This document shows, piece after piece, positions 1 through 5,935 of a DNA stretch of 8,123 nucleotides. The notes beneath the pieces are model-generated. The model ran no database searches and was not told the DNA's origin. It worked only from the letters and a program-made list of their open reading frames with translations. The translations under genes and the position numbers were made by a program. Every line of letters starts with the position of its first letter. Position 1 is the stretch's first letter. Origin of the DNA: Minisyncoccota bacterium (GTDB taxonomy: Bacteria; Patescibacteriota; Minisyncoccia; UBA6257; 1-14-0-10-40-38); contig JAGVPS010000053.1 of NCBI GenBank assembly GCA_020052135.1, positions 1 through 8,123 of the forward strand, in the 5' to 3' direction.

Positions 1-1
1 A

Positions 2-1804
2 AATTCTGAAACCCATTCGACAAGCTCAGGGCAAGCTAAAATATGCCAAAATTGTAAGCAGAACTTCATTATTGAGCCGGATGATTTTTCGTTTTATGAG
101 AAAATAAAAGTGCCACCACCGACGTTCTGCCGTGAATGTCGTCTAGAGCGCCGCATGGCGTTCCGTAACGAGCGCGCGCTTTATAAGCGGAGGTGCGATG
201 CGCCGGGCCACGCGGAAGAATCATTTTCTGTTTTTTCACCCGATAAGAAAGAAACCATTTACGATCACAAAGCGTGGTGGGGGGATGACTGGGATCCGCT
301 GTCGTACGGCCGAGATATTGATTTCTCGCGGCCGTTCATGGCGCAAGTGCGAGAGCTCTGGCGAGCTGTACCCGATGTCGCGATATTAAACATCAACCCC
401 GTGAATAGCGACTATTGCAGTATCACCGAGGGAAATAAAAATTGTTATCTCGTAGTCGGCGGTGACTTTAATGAGAATGTTCTCTATTCGAGCTTTATAT
501 TCAACAGCAAGGAAAGCATGGATACCCATTGGGTATCGAAGAGCGAATTCAACTACGAAACCATTGACTGCATCCAATGTTCGCGGCTTTTCTTTAGCCG
601 GTATTGTGAGGGTTGCTATGACAGCGCGTTCCTGTTCAATTGCCGGAATTGCCACGACTGTTTCGGTTGTACTAATTTAGTCAGCAAGTCTTACAACATC
701 CTCAACGTCCAATATTCAAAAGAGGAATATTTTGAAAAGCTAAAGGCGTTTAATTTAGGAAGTTATCAGTCGCTCTCGAGTATACGGGAAAAATTTAAGA
801 AAGAATCGCTCAGATACCCCCGGCGGTTTGCGCGGGCCATTCACTCGGTACATTCAACGGGGGACAACCTGGAGCAAGCGAAAAATTGCCGCTACTGCTT
901 TGAAGTATTCGGCGGGGCGGAAGATTGCGCGTATATCTGGCTCTCATATTCCTCGGTGAAAGATTGTGTTGACACTGATCACTTCGGACAAAGCTCGCTT
1001 GATTCGTATGAATGCTCCACCATCTACCCCGGAAATCGGATATTTTTCTCGAAATACATATTTTCCTGCCGCGATGTGTACTATTCATATAATTGTTATA
1101 ACTCGGCCTATCTTTTCGGTTGTGTGGGGCTTCGCAATAAGCAGTATTGCATTTTAAACAAACAATATTCGCGTGAGGAATATGAAGCTTTGCTTCCTAA
1201 ACTTATCGAGCACATGAACGTTGCGCCCTACGTTGATAAGAGAGGATTGGTCTATAGATTCGGTGAATTCTTTGCGGCCGAGCTTTCACCGTTTGCGTAC
1301 AACGAAACCATTGCGCAGGAATATTTTCCGTTGAATGAAAAGAGTGCGGCAGAGCGCGGCTATGCATGGAAAAATATCTCTGATAAAGAGTATAAAGTTT
1401 CGAAGGAAACCCGAGATCTGCCTGATTTGATTACGGATGTGCTGGATTCCATTACCGAGGAGATTATCGCATGTGCGCATGCCAGTGTCTGTGACCACTC
1501 GTGTACAAAGGCGTTTCGAATTATTCCCGCTGAACTTCAGTTTTACCGCCAGTTTAATGTCGCGCTTCCGCGACTCTGCCCGAATTGCCGCTATTACGAA
1601 CGTATTCGGCAGCGGAATCCGTTGAAGCTCTGGCAACGGAAATGTGATTGTCGGGGAAAAGCGTCAGGCAATGGCATTTATGCCAACACAGCCGCGCATT
1701 TTCATGGAGCTGAAAATTGCCCGAATGAATTCCAAACCAGCTACTCGCCGGATCGGTCAGAGATTGTGTATTGCGAAAGCTGTTACCAGTCAGAAATATT
1801 ATGA
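2..1804 (+). CDS. Paralogue A: cysteine-rich double zinc-ribbon protein, 5' end cut by the window
   Basis: Function unknown. The frame is open to the window edge, and the first bases match codons 2 onward of paralogue B (2402), so the true ATG is probably 5 bases outside; 600 residues are visible. Residues 15-46 form a zinc ribbon of the zf-trcl type (C15, C18, C43, C46). The second N-terminal site is degenerate: C65 remains, but the later pair reads YDHKAWW instead of YCxKCWW. Two similar cysteine-rich blocks follow (about 146-243 and 295-394), each ending in a segment like LRNKQYCILNKQYSREEY. Then come the conserved FGEFFAAELSPFAYN linker and a C-terminal zinc module from residue 491 (C497, C501, C526, C529, C548, C550, C573, C591, C594), with an added C491 and two histidines around its first pair. 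No signal peptide or membrane segment is seen. Codons are more GC-rich than in B. The family match is certain from its neighbours; the role is not known. Confidence 0.93.
   Translation, partial: NSETHSTSSGQAKICQNCKQNFIIEPDDFSFYEKIKVPPPTFCRECRLERRMAFRNERALYKRRCDAPGHAEESFSVFSPDKKETIYDHKAWWGDDWDPLSYGRDIDFSRPFMAQVRELWRAVPDVAILNINPVNSDYCSITEGNKNCYLVVGGDFNENVLYSSFIFNSKESMDTHWVSKSEFNYETIDCIQCSRLFFSRYCEGCYDSAFLFNCRNCHDCFGCTNLVSKSYNILNVQYSKEEYFEKLKAFNLGSYQSLSSIREKFKKESLRYPRRFARAIHSVHSTGDNLEQAKNCRYCFEVFGGAEDCAYIWLSYSSVKDCVDTDHFGQSSLDSYECSTIYPGNRIFFSKYIFSCRDVYYSYNCYNSAYLFGCVGLRNKQYCILNKQYSREEYEALLPKLIEHMNVAPYVDKRGLVYRFGEFFAAELSPFAYNETIAQEYFPLNEKSAAERGYAWKNISDKEYKVSKETRDLPDLITDVLDSITEEIIACAHASVCDHSCTKAFRIIPAELQFYRQFNVALPRLCPNCRYYERIRQRNPLKLWQRKCDCRGKASGNGIYANTAAHFHGAENCPNEFQTSYSPDRSEIVYCESCYQSEIL
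16..30 (+). repeat. REP-like repeat unit inside the 5' coding end of paralogue A
   Basis: TTCGACAAGCTCAGG is the reverse complement of CCTGAGCTTGTCGAA, which I recall as the core of a dispersed palindromic repeat common in CPR and other environmental bacterial genomes. Here it is translated in frame as part of HSTSSGQ, just before the first zinc cysteine. The same unit, expanded, lies at the same place in paralogue B. Calling it a repeat family rests on memory plus the local copies. Confidence 0.55.
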
Positions 1805-1814
1805 GAATAAGTTT

Positions 1815-1840
1815 CATCCTGAGGAATTTGAAGGGCGAGC
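1815..1840 (-). repeat. Degenerate REP-like repeat downstream of paralogue A
   Basis: The spacer after A holds CATCCTGAGGAATTTGAAGG, a diverged version of the CATCCTGAGCTTGTCGAAGG type of repeat, in the opposite orientation to the units inside the starts of A and B. It sits between the stop of A and the promoter of the TA pair. The match is partial (CCTGAG and TGAAGG kept, middle changed), so this is a moderate call. Confidence 0.4.
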
Positions 1841-1865
1841 AGTGTTATTTGTCCGTCCGTAATTG

Positions 1866-1871
1866 TATAAT
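1866..1871 (+). promoter_or_regulatory. Putative -10 element of the toxin-antitoxin operon
   Basis: A perfect TATAAT lies 42 bases before the antitoxin ATG in the 109-base spacer after A. No good -35 sits at the usual 16-18 base distance: the nearest candidate, TTGTCC at 1849-1854, is only 11 bases away. A start site near 1878 would place the dyad at 1873-1889 over the initiation region. Confidence 0.5.
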
Positions 1872-1872
1872 A

Positions 1873-1889
1873 TTGTGCTACCAGTACAA
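1873..1889 (+). promoter_or_regulatory. Possible operator dyad overlapping the TA transcription start
   Basis: TTGTGCTACCAGTACAA is an imperfect 17-base inverted repeat (outer TTGT/ACAA arms perfect, inner bases partly matching). It lies directly after the -10 element, where an autorepressing antitoxin or TA complex commonly binds. The position fits; the sequence alone does not prove binding. Confidence 0.35.
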
Positions 1890-1913
1890 ATGTGTTAGCA
1901 TTAACTTAAACTT

Positions 1914-2141
1914 ATGGGAACTGTAACTATTTCCAAAAAGGAATATCGGGAGCTCACTGAGAAGAAACTTCGATATGAATATGTGCGTCACCTGATAGAG
2001 GAGGATGTTTTTTCGCCGCCACCCACGAAGAGCAAAAAGGCGGTTATTGTTGCATTCTCAAAAACAAACCGATACAATGAGAAATTTTTAAAGAGTCTGG
2101 AAAAGGGCTTACACCGCTCTTCCCACTTCACTAAGGCATAA
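1914..2141 (+). CDS. Antitoxin of a RelE/ParE-type TA pair
   Basis: 75-residue protein immediately before a RelE-like toxin, so it is the probable antitoxin that neutralises the toxin and represses the operon. The N-terminus begins with a short strand (GTVTISKKEY) followed by a charged helix through about residue 30, the usual shape of Phd/RelB-like DNA-binding and dimerising ends. Residues 35-40 (PPPTKS) look like a flexible hinge. The basic C-terminal half (about 50-70) has a NEKFLKSLEKGL helix suited to wrapping the toxin. The ATG at 1914 lacks a clear Shine-Dalgarno sequence, which suits a short leader. The stop is 6 bases before the toxin start. The antitoxin call rests mainly on gene order, size and my memory of similar CPR pairs; the exact subfamily is uncertain. 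Confidence 0.75.
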   Translation: MGTVTISKKEYRELTEKKLRYEYVRHLIEEDVFSPPPTKSKKAVIVAFSKTNRYNEKFLKSLEKGLHRSSHFTKA

Positions 2142-2147
2142 CCATGC

Positions 2148-2396
2148 ATGAAGATTCTTCCGTTGCATTCGGAAATTGTGCGGTATCTTTCAGAACGGCG
2201 ATTGACCTCAAAGTTTGAGAAACAGGGGAGACGCTTTGAGAAAAGCCCATTTCATCCTAGTTTGCATACTGAAGTACTCGAGCCGAGAAGCCTGCATATC
2301 TGGAGTTTTCGCGTTGATCTCAAGTATCGCGCGATTTTTATTTTCAGAGCTCCTGATAAGATTGAGATTCTTGATGTAAACAATCACTACCGGTAA
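2148..2396 (+). CDS. RelE/ParE-superfamily toxin (probable mRNA interferase)
   Basis: 82-residue protein with the RelE/ParE fold signature: an N-terminal helix (SEIVRYLSERRLTSKFEKQ), a central HPSLHTEVLEP segment, the strand pair WSFRVDLKYRAIFIF, and the ending EILDVNNHYR. The R-x-D-x-x-Y-R-A-I core and the terminal histidine/tyrosine are typical of the YafQ/RelE/HigB-like group, whose members cleave mRNA at the ribosome. Basic residues are spread along the chain as expected for RNA contact. It follows the antitoxin by 6 bases, with AAGG at 2133-2136 as a weak ribosome site. An overlapping ATG at 2144 is in another frame and gives only a short unrelated peptide. The stop lies 5 bases before paralogue B, so B may be co-transcribed. 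mRNA interferase activity is inferred from the family, not visible directly. Confidence 0.85.
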   Translation: MKILPLHSEIVRYLSERRLTSKFEKQGRRFEKSPFHPSLHTEVLEPRSLHIWSFRVDLKYRAIFIFRAPDKIEILDVNNHYR

Positions 2397-2401
2397 TTTA
2401 T

Positions 2402-4222
2402 ATGGCAAATTCTGAAACCCATTCGACAAGCTCCTTCGACGAAGCTCAGGATAAATCAGGGCAAGCTAAAATCTGCCAGAATTGCAAGCAAGCCTTTACC
2501 ATCGAGCCGGATGATTTTTCGTTTTACGAAAAACTGAAAGTGCCACCACCGACGTTTTGCCCGCAGTGCCGTAAGCAACGGCGGCTTTCGTGGCGGAACG
2601 ATATAAATCTTTATTCTAGAAAATGCGATTTATGTAAGAAATCTATCATTTCACTTTATTCAACAGATAAACCTTTTCCGGTATATTGCCAGAAGTGCTG
2701 GTGGGGAGACGGTTGGGACCCAAAGCAGTACGCTCAGGAATACGATTTTGCAAAGCCATTTTTTATGCAATTTAAAGAATTTCATAATCGAGTGCCTGCA
2801 CTTGCAATGGTAAATGACGATGGCATAGCGAGCGTTAATTGTGAGTACACGCAGGATTTTTCATTCGCTAAGAATTGTTATATGTGTTTTATTGGCTGGA
2901 AAGTTGAAGATTGTATGTACGATCATTATCTTATTGACGGTAAAGCCATCGTTGATTCGCTGAGCAGTATAGGGGAGTGTGAATACTTATACGACACAAT
3001 ACAGACCCAAAAATGCTATCAGTGTCGCAATGTATATGACTCCATTTCGTTATCAGACTGCTCATTTTGCTACGATTGCCGCGATTGCACAGATTGTTTT
3101 ATGTCTGTAGGTCTGCGACATAAACGCTATTGTTTTAAAAACGAGCAATATACCAAAGAAGAATATGAAAAGATTTTGCGCGAATATAAGCTGAATACGT
3201 GGGCAGGCGTTATGCGTGCAAAAAAAGAATTCGAGCCCATGCTCTATAAGTATCCGCGGAGATTTGCAATTATGCGTAACTGCGTAAATTGCACTGGAGA
3301 TGCCCTTATCAATGGGAAAAATTCGAAACATTGTTTTAATGTGCAGCGCCCTGAAGATTCTAAATGGATAGAAAATTCTGACACACCAAAAGATTGTTAT
3401 GACTTAAGCGTAGGAGGGGAATTAAATCAATGTTATGAAGGTATTACCCCCGATCATTCATACCATAGTTTTTTTAGTATTTATTCTTGGAAAAACAGCG
3501 AAGTTGCATATGTTGACGGGTGCCATTCTTCAGAAAATTTATTTGGCTGTGCAGGTCTTAAAAAGGCGAAGTATTGTATTTTGAACAAAGAGTATTCGAA
3601 AGAGGAATACGAGGATATAATCCCCAAAATCAAGAAACATATGAGTGATATGCCCTACAAAGATAAGCAGGGGAATGTATATGCGTTTGGAGAATTCTTC
3701 CCTTCGGAGCTATCGCCATTTGGGTATAATGAAAGTGTTGCTCAGGATCATTTTCCGCTTGCAAAAGAAGATGCGCTACAACATGGTTTTTCTTGGCAAG
3801 ATATATTCCAGCGCACTACAGGGAAAGAAACTAAAAAATTAGAAGATCTTCCCGAATCTATAACAGACGTGAGTGATACGATTGTAAACGAAGTACTTGG
3901 GTGCGAAAAATGTAATAGGAATTACCGCATAACTCCTGCGGAGCTCACGTTTTTAAAACGGATGAAGATTCCCATCCCTCATTATTGTTTCTATTGCAGG
4001 CTTGAAGAACGTTTTAAATTTAGAAACCCTTATCAGCTATGGCATCGAACGTGTGATTGCTCTGGTAGAAGTTTAAAGAACGGCGTATATGCCAACACGG
4101 CTACCGTTCATCAATCTCACTCATTCGATAAAACTTGCCCTAACGAATTTGAGACAACCTATGCTCCGGACAGAAAAGAAATAGTCTACTGCGAACAATG
4201 TTACCAGGCAGAGGTAGTGTAA
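2402..4222 (+). CDS. Paralogue B: cysteine-rich double zinc-ribbon protein, full length
   Basis: 606 residues, the longest complete family member here; function unknown. The ATG is chosen because it lies 5 bases after the toxin stop and the following codons match the 5' end of A. Residues 11-20 include an eight-residue in-frame insertion (FDEAQDKS) from an expanded REP-like repeat. Zinc ribbon 1 uses C25, C28, C53, C56; zinc site 2 is intact with C75, C78, C96, C99, ahead of WWGDGWDP. Cysteine-rich blocks span about 157-255 and 307-404, the second ending YCILNKEYSKEEYEDI. The linker reads FGEFFPSELSPFGYN (429-443). The C-terminal module has C501, C504, C529, C532, C551, C553, C579, C597, C600 and ends CYQAEVV. 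No membrane segment or signal peptide is seen. No good Shine-Dalgarno precedes it, so translation may be coupled to the toxin gene. Codon use is visibly more AT-rich than in A. Confidence 0.95.
   Translation: MANSETHSTSSFDEAQDKSGQAKICQNCKQAFTIEPDDFSFYEKLKVPPPTFCPQCRKQRRLSWRNDINLYSRKCDLCKKSIISLYSTDKPFPVYCQKCWWGDGWDPKQYAQEYDFAKPFFMQFKEFHNRVPALAMVNDDGIASVNCEYTQDFSFAKNCYMCFIGWKVEDCMYDHYLIDGKAIVDSLSSIGECEYLYDTIQTQKCYQCRNVYDSISLSDCSFCYDCRDCTDCFMSVGLRHKRYCFKNEQYTKEEYEKILREYKLNTWAGVMRAKKEFEPMLYKYPRRFAIMRNCVNCTGDALINGKNSKHCFNVQRPEDSKWIENSDTPKDCYDLSVGGELNQCYEGITPDHSYHSFFSIYSWKNSEVAYVDGCHSSENLFGCAGLKKAKYCILNKEYSKEEYEDIIPKIKKHMSDMPYKDKQGNVYAFGEFFPSELSPFGYNESVAQDHFPLAKEDALQHGFSWQDIFQRTTGKETKKLEDLPESITDVSDTIVNEVLGCEKCNRNYRITPAELTFLKRMKIPIPHYCFYCRLEERFKFRNPYQLWHRTCDCSGRSLKNGVYANTATVHQSHSFDKTCPNEFETTYAPDRKEIVYCEQCYQAEVV
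2422..2460 (+). repeat. Expanded REP-like repeat within the coding start of paralogue B
   Basis: Two partial repeat units in tandem: TTCGACAAGCTC (2422-2433) then CTTCGACGAAGCTCAGG (2434-2450), the latter containing the perfect inverted repeat CTTCG-A-CGAAG (2434-2444). Relative to A, 24 bases are inserted (2434-2457, boundary ambiguous by a few bases), keeping the reading frame. The segment encodes a polar, probably disordered stretch before the first zinc cysteine. Confidence 0.6.
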
Positions 4223-4228
4223 AGCGAC

Positions 4229-5932
4229 ATGCGACAGGAAACCCAAAAATGCCAAAACTGCAAACAGAAATTCACAATAGAAGCAGAGGATTTTCAGTTT
4301 TATGAAAAGTTGAAAGTGCCACCACCGACGTTTTGCCCGACATGTAGGTTTCAACGGCGACTTCTTTTTTGGAACCCGATCACGTTGTATCAGCGTCCTT
4401 GTGATTTATGCAAAAAATTTAATATCTCGGTTTTTCCACCGGAGGCACCCTACACGGTCTATTGTCCGATGTGCTGGTGGGGGGACGGATGGGATTCGGG
4501 GAAATACGCGCGGGAGTACGATTTCAGCCGCTCTTTTTTCGAGCAAATTAATGAGCTATGGCACGAAGTGCCCCTAGAGGGCCTCTCCATTGATTTGCAG
4601 ACCGCGCAAAACTCTCCCTACAATCACGACGGGGGATATTTAAAAAACTGCTATCTGCTTTTTAATGCACTGGAGTGCCAAGATTCCGCATACGGCTATT
4701 ACCTCGGACACAGCCAATCAATGTTTAACTGCACCGCAGTGGAGCAATGCCAATTTGGGTATGACTCCATGCATTCGTATAAAACAAATCGGTGCATCGG
4801 CTCGCGCCACCAACTTTCAGAATCATTCGATTGTTTATTTTGCCGCGACACTCAAAATTCCCAAAATTGTTTCGCTTCGGCAAACCTTAAGAATAAGAAG
4901 TACTGTGCTTGGAACAAACAGCTCACGCGGGAGGAATATATTAAGGAAGTCGGGCGTTACGATTTAGGATCGTACGCTGCGTATCGGAAACTTCAGGAGA
5001 AAGCCGAAGCGCATTGGAAGACGCAGATCCCGAAATCAGAATATAGTGAATTCGTCACCAACTGCACGGGGCCGAATATCTTTTTCTCAAAAAACGCGAA
5101 AGATTGTATCGAAGTGTACAACGCAGAGGATTGCCGCTATCTTTTTCGGATGTTCGGGCCGTTAAATAAGGATTGTTACGATATTTCCATGTGGGGGATG
5201 AATCTTTCTCGCTCGTATGAGAGCATGGTGGTAGGGGAGAACTCTACCGAGCTTCGATTTTGCAATGAAAGCGGCATCAATCTGACTGATGCAGAATATT
5301 GCAGGTTGTCAACAGGCGGCTCTCACCACTTTGGTTGTGTTTCAATAAAGAAAGGTGACTATTGTATTCTCAACAAACGGTATGAAAAAGATGCATATGA
5401 AAAAATGACCGCTCGCATCCGCGCGCACATGGACGAAATGCCGTACACTGACGCGCGTGGAAATATATATCGATATGGCGAGTTTTTTCCTCCTGAACTT
5501 TCACCATTTGCATATAACACCACGCTTGCTCAAAACCTTTTCCCTTTAACCAAGGAGGGGGCAGAGGAGAAACAGTATCCCTGGCGAGATCCCGAACACG
5601 AAGCATATAAAACCACTATCTCTGCGCAGGATATTCCCGATCATATTAAGGATGTTTCTGATGCTATTCTTAAGGAAAAAATTGTCTGCCTTCGCTGCGG
5701 CCGCGCCTACCGTATCATAGAAATGGAGTTGCAATTCCATCGTCAGATGAACGTACCTCTTCCGCGCGAATGCCCATTTTGCCGCATCAATGAGAAAATG
5801 AACCTTTGGGTCAAAAACAATGAACGGAATAAGCGTGTTTGTGCGGGATGCGGCGTAGAAATGGAGTCACCCTACCGAGAAGAAGAATACCGCGAGGTAT
5901 ATTGCCGCAAATGCTATTTGGAGAGGATTTAA
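4229..5932 (+). CDS. Paralogue C: cysteine-rich double zinc-ribbon protein with variant C-terminus
   Basis: 567 residues; function unknown. The start is 6 bases after the stop of B, and AGAGGT at 4210-4215 in the end of B is a possible, rather distant ribosome site. Zinc ribbon 1 uses C8, C11, C36, C39; zinc site 2 uses C58, C61, C79, C82. Cysteine-rich blocks lie at about 138-238 and 289-391, the second ending YCILNKRYEKDAY. The linker YGEFFPPELSPFAYN is at 416-430. The C-terminal module is the clearest mirror of the N-terminus: C487, C490, C515, C518, then C538, C541, C559, C562. Unlike A, B and D it lacks the RNPLKLW and CPNEF...YAPDR segments and ends VYCRKCYLERI, so this end resembles the N-terminal type. 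No membrane segment is seen. Probably in one transcript with B and D. Confidence 0.95.
   Translation: MRQETQKCQNCKQKFTIEAEDFQFYEKLKVPPPTFCPTCRFQRRLLFWNPITLYQRPCDLCKKFNISVFPPEAPYTVYCPMCWWGDGWDSGKYAREYDFSRSFFEQINELWHEVPLEGLSIDLQTAQNSPYNHDGGYLKNCYLLFNALECQDSAYGYYLGHSQSMFNCTAVEQCQFGYDSMHSYKTNRCIGSRHQLSESFDCLFCRDTQNSQNCFASANLKNKKYCAWNKQLTREEYIKEVGRYDLGSYAAYRKLQEKAEAHWKTQIPKSEYSEFVTNCTGPNIFFSKNAKDCIEVYNAEDCRYLFRMFGPLNKDCYDISMWGMNLSRSYESMVVGENSTELRFCNESGINLTDAEYCRLSTGGSHHFGCVSIKKGDYCILNKRYEKDAYEKMTARIRAHMDEMPYTDARGNIYRYGEFFPPELSPFAYNTTLAQNLFPLTKEGAEEKQYPWRDPEHEAYKTTISAQDIPDHIKDVSDAILKEKIVCLRCGRAYRIIEMELQFHRQMNVPLPRECPFCRINEKMNLWVKNNERNKRVCAGCGVEMESPYREEEYREVYCRKCYLERI
4325..4359 (+). repeat. 35-base tract identical to one in paralogue D
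   Basis: Bases 4325-4359 are identical to 6032-6066. They encode the second cysteine pair of zinc ribbon 1 and the residues after it (FCPTCRFQRR). Codon choice is identical throughout, although C and D diverge strongly just downstream, including different residues at every cysteine of zinc site 2. This suggests recent recombination or gene conversion between neighbours. Confidence 0.7.
5920..5926 (+). promoter_or_regulatory. Ribosome binding site of paralogue D
   Basis: GGAGAGG in the last codons of C lies 9 bases before the ATG at 5936. This is the clearest Shine-Dalgarno sequence of the array. It supports that start and implies translational coupling of C and D. Confidence 0.6.
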
Positions 5933-5935
5933 CCT

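Noticed and set aside
110..112. GTG as start codon of paralogue A
   Set aside because: The frame is open to the left edge and encodes the first cysteine pair of the zinc ribbon and a leader matching paralogue B; starting at 110 would cut the ribbon in half.
1799..1813. TGA read as glycine (alternative genetic code), since TGA stops of A and D are soon followed by TAA
   Set aside because: No in-frame TGA occurs inside any gene here and glycine is freely coded by GGN, so the standard code fits.
2144..2146. ATG at 2144 as an alternative toxin start
   Set aside because: It is in a different frame from the RelE-like sequence and gives only a short unrelated peptide.
3062..3331. Minus-strand open frame of 89 codons within paralogue B
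   Set aside because: Its apparent hydrophobic, cysteine-poor composition is the antisense of the cysteine-rich codons of B; no ribosome site or neighbour supports it.
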